Shown here piece after piece: positions 1 to 6,725 of a stretch of DNA of 9,510 nucleotides (position 1 is the first letter of the stretch; each line of letters opens with the position of its first letter). The translations under genes and the position numbers were made by a program. Source of the stretch: Methanobacteriota archaeon (GTDB lineage Archaea; Thermoplasmatota; Thermoplasmata; RBG-16-68-12); contig VBMM01000145.1 of assembly GCA_005878415.1 (NCBI GenBank), forward strand, positions 1 through 9,510, in the 5' to 3' direction. Below the pieces are notes generated by a model that had not been told where the DNA came from, made no database searches, and saw only the letters and a program-made list of their open reading frames with translations.

Positions 1-40
1 CGCGGAGCTCGCGGAGGAGACGGCCCACGCGCACGGCTAG
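1..40 (+). CDS. possible 3' end of an unidentified protein gene (partial)
   Basis: Reading from base 2, the plus strand encodes AELAEETAHAHG followed by a TAG stop at 38-40. The composition (Ala/Glu-rich, helical, GC at third positions) resembles the C-terminus of a real protein. The arrangement would be convergent with the dehydratase gene that ends at 113. Twelve codons are far too few to identify a family, and an open frame this short can be chance. No function is proposed. Confidence 0.35.
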   Translation, partial: AELAEETAHAHG

Positions 41-69
41 ACCGAGGGAGGCGGCTCGAAGAATTCCGA

Positions 70-85
70 CATCTCCCGCGAGATG
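70..85. terminator. small inverted repeat between convergent gene ends
   Basis: CATCTC (70-75) and GAGATG (80-85) form a perfect 6-bp stem with a 4-base loop. It lies in the 72-base gap between the possible plus-strand gene end at 40 and the ilvD stop at 113, where a bidirectional transcript end would be expected. There is no T-run, so a terminator role is only suggested by position. Confidence 0.2.
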
Positions 86-112
86 AAGCGAACGACTACC
101 GCTGTTTGGGGG

Positions 113-1792
113 CTATCCGCAGAGGGCGCCTTGCGACGCGGATCCCACGAGCTTCGCGTATTTCGCGAGGGCCCCCGACGCATACCGCGGGGAGGGGCGC
201 ACCCATCCTCGGAGCCGCCGACGGGCCTCGTCATCCGTCAAGTCCACGCGCAACGTTCGCTTCGGGACATCGATTTCGATCGGATCCCCGTCGCGCACCC
301 CCGCGAGCAACCCGCCGTCCCACGCTTCGGGCGAGACGTGTCCCACCATGAGGCCGCGAGTTGCTCCGGAGAAGCGGCCGTCCGTGACCAGCGCAACCTC
401 TTCGCCGAGTCCTTGACCGACCAGGGCCGCGGTGATCGCGAGCATCTCCCGCATCCCCGGCCCGCCCTTCGGGCCTTCGTACCGGATCACGACGACGTCC
501 CCCGGGCGAATCGCCCGCTCCTGCGCCGCTTGGAACGCGGCTTCCTCACCCTCGAACACCCTCGCCGGACCCCGATGCACGAGGCGCTTGACCATGGCGG
601 TCTTCACGACGGCGCCCTCGGGTGCGAGATTGCCCCGGAGGACAGCAACCGTCCCGGCCGGGCTGATTGGATCTGCGATGGGCCGTACGATGTCGCTCGA
701 GATCTCGGCGGGAGCATTCCGCAACCGTTGCGCCATCGTCTCCCCCGTCACTGTGAGCGCGTCGGGATGAAGCCGACCCGCCTCGAGGAGGCGGCGCAAC
801 ACGCCCGGAACCCCTCCGACACGGTGGAGGTCCGCCATGACGTACCGACCCCCGGGCTTCATGCTGACGAGGTGCGGAGTCTTCCTTGCGATGGCATCGA
901 ATTCGTCGAGAGTCAGGGAGACCCCCGCTTCGTGGGCGATCGCGAGGAGATGGAGGACTGCGTTCGTCGATCCTCCCATCGCGGCGTCGAGCGTGATCGC
1001 GTTTTCGAATGCCTCGTGCGCGAGCACATCCCGAGGCTTGATGCCCAGTTCCAACGTCTTCATGACGGCGAGACCGACTTTCTCGGAATGCGCCTCCCGT
1101 TCCGGGTCCACTTGCGGGATCGCCGCATCGCCGGGCAGGGTGAGACCGAGCGCCTCCGCGCAGGACGCCATGGTGTTGGCGGTGAAGAGGCCCGCGCACG
1201 TGCCCGCGCCCGGACACGCCGACCGCTCGAGTTCGTCCAGCTGAGCCGCGGACATCGTTCCCGCGGCGAACGCGCCAACGGCTTCGAAGACGTCCTGGAT
1301 CGTGACGTCGCGGCCCTCGAATCTCCCCGGGAGCATCGGGCCCCCGTACGTGAAGATCGAAGGCACGTTCAGCCGGGCCATCGCCATGATCGAGCCGGGG
1401 ATCGACTTGTCACATGCCGCGCAAGCGACGAGGGCGTCGTAGCGGTGCGCGTGCATCATCAGCTCGATCGAGTCCGCGATGACCTCGCGGCTGACGAGGG
1501 ACGCACGCATGCCCTCGTGCCCCATGGCGATCGCGTCCGACACGGTGATCGTGATGAATTCCCGCGGCGTCCCGCCGGCCTCGCGGACGGCCGCCTTCAC
1601 GCGCCGCGCGACCCGGTCCAGATTCAGCTGGCACGGCGTCGCCTCGTTCCACGTGTTCGAGACGCCGACGAGAGGCCGCGCGAGATCTTCGTCGGAGAGG
1701 CCCATGCCCCGCATCATCGCGCGCGCGGGCGCGCGTGCCGGACCCTCCGTGACCTCCCAGCTGCGGTGCTTCAGCCGCTTCGGCTCCGCCAT
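113..1792 (-). CDS. ilvD: dihydroxy-acid dehydratase
   Basis: This enzyme dehydrates 2,3-dihydroxy-isovalerate and 2,3-dihydroxy-3-methylvalerate to the 2-oxo acids that precede valine/leucine and isoleucine. The protein has 559 residues, the usual full length of the IlvD/Edd family. The three cysteines expected to hold the Fe-S cluster are present: C54 in ATPCQ, C127 in ACDKS and C199 in GAGTCAG. Others visible are the SDAIAMGHEGM metal site (D86), the lysine K129 that is carbamylated in characterised members, the ENAITLDAAMGGSTNA block near 263-277, and the catalytic serine S475 in DGRFSGATRG. The ATG is preceded by GGAGG with a 5-base spacer (1798-1802), which supports this start. It lies 67 bases after thrB on the same strand, so it may be read through from the thr operon or from its own promoter near 1828-1841. 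Family assignment is secure. Whether the cluster is 2Fe-2S or 4Fe-4S cannot be seen. Confidence 0.97.
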   Translation of the reverse strand: MAEPKRLKHRSWEVTEGPARAPARAMMRGMGLSDEDLARPLVGVSNTWNEATPCQLNLDRVARRVKAAVREAGGTPREFITITVSDAIAMGHEGMRASLVSREVIADSIELMMHAHRYDALVACAACDKSIPGSIMAMARLNVPSIFTYGGPMLPGRFEGRDVTIQDVFEAVGAFAAGTMSAAQLDELERSACPGAGTCAGLFTANTMASCAEALGLTLPGDAAIPQVDPEREAHSEKVGLAVMKTLELGIKPRDVLAHEAFENAITLDAAMGGSTNAVLHLLAIAHEAGVSLTLDEFDAIARKTPHLVSMKPGGRYVMADLHRVGGVPGVLRRLLEAGRLHPDALTVTGETMAQRLRNAPAEISSDIVRPIADPISPAGTVAVLRGNLAPEGAVVKTAMVKRLVHRGPARVFEGEEAAFQAAQERAIRPGDVVVIRYEGPKGGPGMREMLAITAALVGQGLGEEVALVTDGRFSGATRGLMVGHVSPEAWDGGLLAGVRDGDPIEIDVPKRTLRVDLTDDEARRRLRGWVRPSPRYASGALAKYAKLVGSASQGALCG

Positions 1793-1827
1793 CGTCTCCT
1801 CCGAGGAACCGGTGATTGCCCGGGGGC

Positions 1828-1841
1828 GGATATGGATATCG
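1828..1841 (-). promoter_or_regulatory. possible TATA-type promoter of ilvD
   Basis: The thrB-ilvD gap contains, on the minus strand, the AT-rich stretch GATATCCATATCC in GC-rich surroundings. A start about 25 bases downstream would fall near 1810 and give a leader of about 18 bases carrying the ilvD ribosome binding site. Part of the stretch is a repeated GATAT, so the signal may be chance, and ilvD could equally be the last gene of the thrC operon. Confidence 0.35.
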
Positions 1842-1859
1842 TCAGTGCCGACGAGCCGG

Positions 1860-2840
1860 CTACGCGGGAATCGAAAACCGCGGGCCCGAGTGCGGGAAGA
1901 CCTCGCCGAGCGGCACTCGGTTGTCGACGGACGTCACTATGGGCGTCGCACGGATATCGTGATGCTGGAACGCATTGCACATCGCGTGCGAGACTCTCTC
2001 GGCGATTCGCGGCTGTGCGGCGAGCGCGAAGACCGTCGACCCGGATCCGCTGATGGCACAGCCCGACCCCCCGGCGGCGATCGCGGCCGCTCGCGCCTCC
2101 GGAAACCCTCGGAGGAACGGCGATCGAGCCGGCTCCGCAAGGCGGTCCTCCAGGCAGCGTCCCGCCAAGGCGATGTCCCCGCGGGAGAGAGCGAACGCCA
2201 GCGTCGCAGCGCGACCAACATTGGCGACGGCATCGCGCAGCGGCACGACGTCCGGCAGCACTCGCCGCATCTCGGACGTCCGCAGGACCAGCTCGGGGAC
2301 GGCGATCGCGAGAGCGATACGCGGGCTGACAGGTTCCCGCGCAACGACGAGCGGCTCGGTCGATGCGATCGTCACGAAGCCGCCGAGCAGCGCACCGGTG
2401 ACGTTGTCGTAGTGCCGGCCGGCCACCGCCGCTTCGCCTTCGACCGCCGCCCGGATGAAGCCTTCGGCCCCGAGGGACTTCGAAGCCGGGAAGGCCTTCA
2501 GGAAGGCCAGGGCCGCGGCCGCGCACGAGGCCGCGGAGCTCCCGAGCCCGCGGGCCGCCGGGATTCCCTTTCGCACGCGAACCTCGAGCGGCTGCGAGAT
2601 TCCTGTTGCATCGCGGAGCGCGTCGATCACGATCCCCGCCGTATTCTTCGCGAAGTCCGCAGGGATGAAGTCGACGCCGAGCCCCTCGACTCGCAGCGAA
2701 TCCGCCGCCGCGGGCCGGATCGCGACTTCGTCGGACAGTCCGCGCACGGCGAGGCAGAACACATCGAAGCCGGGCCCCACGTTCGCGATCGTGGCGGGCG
2801 CGCGGGCATGCACCCAGCCCGACGGCATGGATCGCCTCAT
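1860..2840 (-). CDS. thrB: homoserine kinase (GHMP kinase family)
   Basis: It phosphorylates L-homoserine with ATP to O-phosphohomoserine, the substrate of the threonine synthase encoded two genes upstream. The 326-residue protein has the GHMP layout. The N-terminal strand is ARAPATIANVGPGFDVF (about 12-28), the phosphate-binding loop is IPAARGLGSSAAS (about 93-105), and the C-terminal glycine motif AISGSGSTVFALA is near 262-274. The PATIANVGPGFD signature separates ThrB from mevalonate, galactose and shikimate kinases. The first ATG (2838-2840) overlaps the stop of the sulfur-carrier gene as ATGA, indicating coupled translation. A second in-frame ATG four codons later (2826-2828) has a better-spaced GAGG and could be the real start; the catalytic fold is unaffected. 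Together with thrC it completes homoserine to threonine in this operon. Confidence 0.95.
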   Translation of the reverse strand: MRRSMPSGWVHARAPATIANVGPGFDVFCLAVRGLSDEVAIRPAAADSLRVEGLGVDFIPADFAKNTAGIVIDALRDATGISQPLEVRVRKGIPAARGLGSSAASCAAAALAFLKAFPASKSLGAEGFIRAAVEGEAAVAGRHYDNVTGALLGGFVTIASTEPLVVAREPVSPRIALAIAVPELVLRTSEMRRVLPDVVPLRDAVANVGRAATLAFALSRGDIALAGRCLEDRLAEPARSPFLRGFPEARAAAIAAGGSGCAISGSGSTVFALAAQPRIAERVSHAMCNAFQHHDIRATPIVTSVDNRVPLGEVFPHSGPRFSIPA

Positions 2841-3115
2841 CCGCCTGCGATGGCGGGAAGCAAGTCAACTGTTGCGTCGCGGGGGATCGGCGTCTCGAGG
2901 CCCTTGATGTATCGCGCATCTTCGCCGTTGACGTAGACGTTCACGAATCGCTTGAGGCGACCGTCCCCGTCGAAAATCCGTTGGTGGAATTGCCGACCGT
3001 ACTTGCCCGAGACGACGTCGAAGAGTTGGGCGAGGGTGCCCTCAAACTCCAGGTCGATCTCCCGCTCCCCTTGGGTCGCGACCGCAATGGGTGAGGCCAG
3101 GACGAGCTTAACCAT
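2837..3115 (-). CDS. CysO/MoaD/ThiS-type ubiquitin-like sulfur carrier
   Basis: This 92-residue beta-grasp protein ends exactly in Gly-Gly (LLPAIAGG, then stop). That terminus is activated by an E1-like enzyme to an adenylate and then a thiocarboxylate, or is conjugated to lysines in archaeal SAMPs. The central pattern RFVNVYVNGEDARY, then GLETPI, then LLPAIAGG is, as I remember the family, closest to mycobacterial CysO, which delivers sulfide to the PLP enzyme CysM for cysteine synthesis. The chosen ATG at 3113-3115 has GGAGGG upstream with a 7-base spacer. An upstream in-frame ATG at 3139 would add eight unconserved residues and deepen the overlap with thrC. With this start the gene overlaps the thrC end by 8 bases (ATGGTTAA), and its TGA overlaps the thrB ATG. 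It is therefore tightly built into the threonine operon. No E1-like MoeB/ThiF gene and no JAMM protease gene is visible here. The target pathway is unknown: cysteine, tRNA thiolation, molybdopterin and protein modification are all possible. Confidence 0.93.
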   Translation of the reverse strand: MVKLVLASPIAVATQGEREIDLEFEGTLAQLFDVVSGKYGRQFHQRIFDGDGRLKRFVNVYVNGEDARYIKGLETPIPRDATVDLLPAIAGG

Positions 3116-4349
3116 GGCCGGTCCCTCCGAGGAACGCATCCACCGCGGCGGGCGTGGGAGGGACGGGCGTCAGAGGCGGGAACGTCTCCCGCCAGACACC
3201 GGGGGCCTTCAGCCCGTTCCCCGTGATGAGCAGCACGACGCGCTCGTCGCGATCGATCCGCCCGTCCTCCCGAGCGCGTCGCAGGGTCGCGACGGTCGTG
3301 CCGCCCGCCGGTTCGGCGAATACGCCCTCCGTCTGGGCCAGGAGTCTCTGTCCCTCGAGGATCTCCGCGTCGCTCGGATCGTCCGCGAAGCCTCGCGTCT
3401 TGCGCATCGCTTGGATCGCCTCGGAGCCGGACCCGGGATCGCCGATGGCCAGGGACTCCGCGATCGTCTCGGGCCGCTTCACGGGTCGCGGCCGTCCGTC
3501 GGGCGCCTCGAAACCGCGGACGATCGGCGCACACCCCGACGCTTGCGTTCCGACCAGTCGCGTCGCATCCTCGGGCAGCTCGCCCAGCTCGCGGAGCTCC
3601 CGAATCCCTTTCTCGAGCGAGGTGAGCAGCAGGCCGGATCCGAGGGGCGCGACGATCACGTCGGGAAGGTCGAACCCAAGCTGCTCCCACGTCTCGAACA
3701 AGAGCGTCTTGGAACCCTCCGCGTAGTACGGTCGCAAGTTGATGTTCACGAACCCCCAGCCGCGACGATCCGCAGCGAGCAAGGCGACGCGGTTCGCGTC
3801 GTCGTATGTCCCGTCGATCGGGACGACCGTGGCGCCGTAGATCCGGGGTAGGAGCAGCTTCCCGGGCTCGAGCGAGGCCGGGGCGAAGACGTAGCAAGGC
3901 AGGTGCGCCTTCGCCGCAGCGGCGGCCGTCGCCGCCGCGAGGTTTCCCGTCGATGCGCATCCGACGGCGGCGAGGTTCCACTCCCGCGCCTTCGCGATCG
4001 CCACAGCGACCGGCCGATCCTTGAACGAGTTCGTCGGGTTGACGGTGTCATCCTTCACCCAGACGTCCCGGAGGCCGAGGGCCTCGGCCAGGTTCCCGGC
4101 GCGCCGGAGCGGCGTGAAGCCGGGTCGGAGATCGACCTTCGAGGATTCGTCGAAGACCGGCAGGAGCTCGCGGTACCGCCAGAGATCGGCGGACCGCGTG
4201 GCCAGGGCCTCGCGTCGGAACGCCTCCCGCACCGCTTCGATTTCGTATGCGACCTCGAGAGGACCGAAGCAGGCTTCGCAAACGGTTCGCTGCGTCGGAG
4301 GATATTCGGCGCCGCACTCCCGACAGCGAAGTCCGCGCACGTAGCCCAC
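3108..4349 (-). CDS. thrC: threonine synthase (PLP fold type II, zinc-ribbon form)
   Basis: It converts O-phosphohomoserine to L-threonine using pyridoxal phosphate. The protein has 413 residues from the GTG at 4347-4349. The N-terminus carries a CxxC...CxxC ribbon (C9, C12, C24, C27), typical of this ThrC class. The PLP lysine is K110 in NPTNSFKDRP, the CASTGNLAAATA block binds substrate/cofactor, and the phosphate loop is APLGSGLLLT. The late segments AEPAGGTTVA and LITGNGLKAPG are also characteristic. The start was chosen because GGAGGG (4356-4361) precedes GTG by 6 bases. The open frame continues upstream to 4604, but that extension is Arg/Pro/Ser-rich, unconserved and overlaps another gene. 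The downstream sulfur-carrier gene starts inside the last codons. Cysteate synthase and some O-phosphoserine sulfhydrylases share this fold and arose near ThrC, so the sulfur-carrier neighbour leaves a small doubt; the adjacent thrB favours true threonine synthase. Confidence 0.94.
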   Translation of the reverse strand: MGYVRGLRCRECGAEYPPTQRTVCEACFGPLEVAYEIEAVREAFRREALATRSADLWRYRELLPVFDESSKVDLRPGFTPLRRAGNLAEALGLRDVWVKDDTVNPTNSFKDRPVAVAIAKAREWNLAAVGCASTGNLAAATAAAAAKAHLPCYVFAPASLEPGKLLLPRIYGATVVPIDGTYDDANRVALLAADRRGWGFVNINLRPYYAEGSKTLLFETWEQLGFDLPDVIVAPLGSGLLLTSLEKGIRELRELGELPEDATRLVGTQASGCAPIVRGFEAPDGRPRPVKRPETIAESLAIGDPGSGSEAIQAMRKTRGFADDPSDAEILEGQRLLAQTEGVFAEPAGGTTVATLRRAREDGRIDRDERVVLLITGNGLKAPGVWRETFPPLTPVPPTPAAVDAFLGGTGHG

Positions 4350-4355
4350 GATCGA

Positions 4356-4361
4356 CCCTCC
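4356..4361 (-). promoter_or_regulatory. ribosome binding site that decides the thrC start
   Basis: GGAGGG on the minus strand lies 6 bases before the GTG at 4349. It is the reason for choosing this non-ATG start over the longer open frame that runs to 4604. Confidence 0.7.
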
Positions 4362-4390
4362 GTGTTTCGCCTCGATGACCCATGAAATTC

Positions 4391-4398
4391 TAGATAAG
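4391..4398 (-). promoter_or_regulatory. probable TATA box of the thrC operon
   Basis: CTTATCTA on the minus strand stands in an AT-rich island between the pilin-like gene and thrC. A start about 25 bases downstream would lie near 4369, leaving a leader of roughly 20 bases that contains the GGAGGG site. The same CTTATC core occurs at the right distance before the pilin-like gene (5034-5040). Confidence 0.5.
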
Positions 4399-4424
4399 CG
4401 TTGTGACGGAAAATAGTCGGACGG

Positions 4425-4438
4425 GAATATCGATATTC
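4425..4438. promoter_or_regulatory. perfect 14-bp palindrome upstream of thrC, candidate operator
   Basis: GAATATCGATATTC is an exact palindrome 27 bases upstream of the proposed thrC TATA box and 20 bases beyond the stop of the pilin-like gene. Symmetry, AT-richness in a GC-rich region and position suit a dimeric regulator binding upstream of the promoter, for example an Lrp/AsnC-type protein. The regulator identity is speculation. Confidence 0.4.
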
Positions 4439-4458
4439 GTATCGGAGGCCTTGCGGAC

Positions 4459-5007
4459 CTAGCCGGTCGTCCAGAAGGCCTTCGCGATCCAAGTGTTCTG
4501 CCATTGCAGATCGAATTCGTAGGCGCTGATCGAGGGCAACGGGGTTCCGTCGCCCGAGATGAGGAACGAATCGCCCGCGCTCGGTGCGTCGTCGCCGTCG
4601 GCATCGCGCCATGTGATCCGGTAAGCGTTCGGTCCGATCGAGACGCGCACGATCGATTGAGGGGGTCCCAGCGCGACGGATGGACTGGGGAAGTCGTTCA
4701 CGACGAGGGTCGCCTCGAATCCGCTGTATGGATACGGGCCGCCGGATTCGTTCTGTACGAGGAAGGACACATTGCCGTCGATGAGGGCAACGTCGGAGAA
4801 AACGAGCCGGTCCGTCGGAATGGGTCGAGGTGGCACCAGAGAGGCGACGTAGAACGTCGCGGCGACGACGAGCAGGACGGCGGCGAAAATGAAGATCACG
4901 AACTGCAAGGTTCGGCCGTCGCGAATCGAATCGCGCGCCAGAGGGGTCGCACGGGACAGCCCGCCTCCGTTGCCGTCGCGCGCGGGCGAATCTCTTGAAG
5001 CCGCCAT
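4459..5007 (-). CDS. single-pass membrane protein with extracytoplasmic domain, pilin-like layout
   Basis: I do not recognise a precise family. The predicted 182-residue protein has a polar, Arg/Asp-rich N-terminus, one hydrophobic helix at about 35-57 (FVIFIFAAVLLVVAATFYVA), and an outer domain of about 125 residues rich in beta-strand patterns. Near 133-151 it has WRDADGDDAPSAGDSF, a D-x-D-G-D-type run. As I remember it, similar runs occur in many archaeal type IV pilin-like secreted proteins, possibly as a calcium site. The helix is preceded by RDGRTLQF, but a convincing class III signal-peptidase site is not clear, so pilin is only a suggestion. I chose the ATG at 5007 because a CTTATCC box lies about 30 bases before it, giving a nearly leaderless transcript. 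The frame stays open to 5106, but that upstream part looks non-coding. It is divergent from the histidine kinase gene. Confidence 0.7.
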   Translation of the reverse strand: MAASRDSPARDGNGGGLSRATPLARDSIRDGRTLQFVIFIFAAVLLVVAATFYVASLVPPRPIPTDRLVFSDVALIDGNVSFLVQNESGGPYPYSGFEATLVVNDFPSPSVALGPPQSIVRVSIGPNAYRITWRDADGDDAPSAGDSFLISGDGTPLPSISAYEFDLQWQNTWIAKAFWTTG

Positions 5008-5033
5008 GACGCGGCGATGCAGTCGAGCATCGC

Positions 5034-5040
5034 GGATAAG
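5034..5040 (-). promoter_or_regulatory. probable TATA box of the pilin-like gene
   Basis: CTTATCC, preceded by purine-rich CGAGAAC as in a BRE/TATA pair, is centred about 30 bases before the ATG at 5007. This predicts transcription starting within a few bases of the start codon, as in the leaderless mRNAs common in archaea. Confidence 0.45.
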
Positions 5041-5111
5041 GTTCTCGTTCGCACGGATCGCGAGGCAATCGACCGCGGACTCTGATGGAGCGCCAGACTG
5101 AACCACTCCGC

Positions 5112-5123
5112 TAAAGCTTTATC
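5112..5123 (+). promoter_or_regulatory. possible promoter of the histidine kinase operon
   Basis: The AT-rich stretch TAAAGCTTTATC, containing the 10-bp palindrome TAAAGCTTTA, is the only clear AT island in the divergent region between the pilin-like gene (start 5007) and the kinase (start 5236). On the plus strand CTTTATC would place a transcript start near 5146 and give a leader of about 90 bases. Because it is symmetric it could also act towards the minus strand, or be an operator. Confidence 0.4.
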
Positions 5124-5235
5124 ACGCGAGAACCCCGTGAGCGGCCGGCCCTTCCATGCTCGCCAGGCTGGCGCCCGATTCCGACTTCCATCAACGGGGG
5201 ACCCCGATTCGCCGCACACGGGACGAGAGGCGATG

Positions 5236-6693
5236 ATGGCCGCCAACGGTTCGGAACCAACGGACTTGGCACCCTCCCGGGCGAAAGGGCCACCCCGGGG
5301 GCCGAGAAGGCGGTCGAGAGTCTCGATGAGGGCCATCGGGCTGTGGCTCGTCGTCGGGGGCCTGTCCGCGCTCTTTGCGCTCATCGCGGTTGCGGTCGCC
5401 CTCACACAAATCCGAAACTTCCAGCCCATGCAGCTGGGGGTCGCCCTGCTGTTCCTCGCCCCAATCGGCGGAGCGATCGCCGCCATCGTGCTGTACGCCC
5501 GAAGCATGGGTCGAGCGACAATCGAGCGGACGCAGGCCGTGGAGGCCGCACGCGGGTCGCAGGCCGCGCTCGCGGCCATCGTCGAGAATTCGGACGACGC
5601 GATCATCGGCAAGACGCTCGACGGCCGGATCACGACCTGGAATCGAGGCGCCGAACGGATGTACGGATACACGGCGTCCGAGGCGATCGGCCAGCCCATC
5701 TCGCTCATCATCCCGGAGGACCGTCGCGAGGAGCTTGCCCAGGTCATGGAGCGCCTCCGGCACGGCGAAGCGGTCCACCACCTCGAGACTACTCGGGTCC
5801 GAAAGGACGGGCGCAAGATCGATGCCGCCATCACGATCTCCCCGATTCGAGACGCGTCGGGCCGACTCGTCGGGGCCGCGACGATCGCCCGGGACGTGAC
5901 GGCCCAGAACGAGCTCCAACGCAGGCTCCTCGAAAGCGAGCGCTGGGGCTCCATGGGACGGATCGCCTCGTTCGTCGCGCACGAAATCAACACGCCGCTC
6001 ACGAACATCTCGCTCCTCACCGCCAGCATCGCGCGACGCACGCAAGACCCGGACATTCAGACGCGCCTCGGAAAGATCGCCGCCCAGGGAAAGATCGCCG
6101 CAAGCATCACCGCGGAACTCCTCAAGTTCGGGAAGCCGGGCACGCTGAACGTCGTGGACGTCGACTTGACCGAAATCGTCCGCGCGGCGGTGGAGCAGGC
6201 CGAGGTCTACCGCAAAGACGGCGTCGCCTCGCGGCTCGAGCTCGGGGACGGCCCGGTCCCCTGTCGAGCGGATCCACTCCGCATCCAGGAGGTGTTGGTC
6301 AACCTCCTGAAGAATGCATACGAAGCGACGTCGAAGGGCACCGTGCGCGTGCGGACGGAGGAGCAGCGGGACTTCCTCGCCGTCATCATTTCGGACACCG
6401 GGACCGGCATGCCACCCGACGTGCAAAAGCACATCTTCGAACCGTTCTTCACCACGAAGAAGAAGGGAGAAGGCACCGGCCTCGGCCTCGCCCTGAGCAA
6501 GAACTTCATCGTGGCCCATGGCGGCGATATCCTCGTCGCGTCCGTCGAAGGCAAGGGCTCGTCGTTCACGGTGCTTCTCCCGAGGAATCTCGGGTCGAGT
6601 CCATCCTCGGAAGCACCGCGTCCGGAGGACGCCGACCGGCCTGGACCGCCCCAAATACCGGTGCGGGCCGGCCTCTCGCCGGAGTCCCCGTAG
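5236..6693 (+). CDS. membrane-anchored PAS sensor histidine kinase
   Basis: This two-component sensor would autophosphorylate and pass phosphate to the receiver protein encoded next. From the ATG at 5236 it has 485 residues. Two membrane helices lie at about 31-56 and 65-87 with only a few residues between them, so there is no real outer sensor domain. A PAS domain follows at about 110-222 (NSDDAIIGKTLDG... TTWNRGAERMYGYT). The dimerisation/phosphoacceptor helix has VAHEINTPL with H249. The ATP-binding domain shows the N box LLKNAYEA (N360), G1 SDTGTGMP (D387), the FEPFFTT box and G2 GEGTGLGLAL (411-420). All catalytic motifs are intact. The Pro/Ser-rich tail after about 450 is unstructured. 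GAGAGG at 5225-5230 suits the ATG at 5236; ATG 5233 and GTG 5137 are alternatives. The signal is unknown; PAS placement suggests a cytoplasmic or membrane-state cue. Confidence 0.94.
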   Translation: MAANGSEPTDLAPSRAKGPPRGPRRRSRVSMRAIGLWLVVGGLSALFALIAVAVALTQIRNFQPMQLGVALLFLAPIGGAIAAIVLYARSMGRATIERTQAVEAARGSQAALAAIVENSDDAIIGKTLDGRITTWNRGAERMYGYTASEAIGQPISLIIPEDRREELAQVMERLRHGEAVHHLETTRVRKDGRKIDAAITISPIRDASGRLVGAATIARDVTAQNELQRRLLESERWGSMGRIASFVAHEINTPLTNISLLTASIARRTQDPDIQTRLGKIAAQGKIAASITAELLKFGKPGTLNVVDVDLTEIVRAAVEQAEVYRKDGVASRLELGDGPVPCRADPLRIQEVLVNLLKNAYEATSKGTVRVRTEEQRDFLAVIISDTGTGMPPDVQKHIFEPFFTTKKKGEGTGLGLALSKNFIVAHGGDILVASVEGKGSSFTVLLPRNLGSSPSSEAPRPEDADRPGPPQIPVRAGLSPESP

Positions 6694-6725
6694 CGCCGTC
6701 GAGCCTCCGCCCCTGTCAAGCGGAA

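Noticed and set aside
83..2053. Long plus-strand open frame of 656 codons opposite ilvD and thrB
   Set aside because: It is Arg/His/Pro-rich with no family signal and lies antisense to two unmistakable enzymes. It is an artefact of strong GC bias at codon third positions.
4350..4604. N-terminal extension of threonine synthase up to an ATG at 4604
   Set aside because: The extra 85 residues are Arg/Ser/Pro-rich, overlap the end of the pilin-like gene in another frame and contain the thrC promoter. The GTG at 4349 has a good ribosome binding site and the family's usual N-terminus.
4896..6654. Two large minus-strand open frames (386 and 487 codons) opposite the histidine kinase
   Set aside because: Their compositions (Ser/Arg/Cys-rich, or Asp/Arg/Gly-rich) are typical shadows. 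The plus strand encodes all conserved kinase motifs.
5343..6725. Upstream continuation of the response-regulator frame as a 606-codon protein
   Set aside because: Within the kinase gene this frame is a shadow, rich in Arg, Pro, Gly and His without motifs. Only the part after about 6800 is a real receiver domain.
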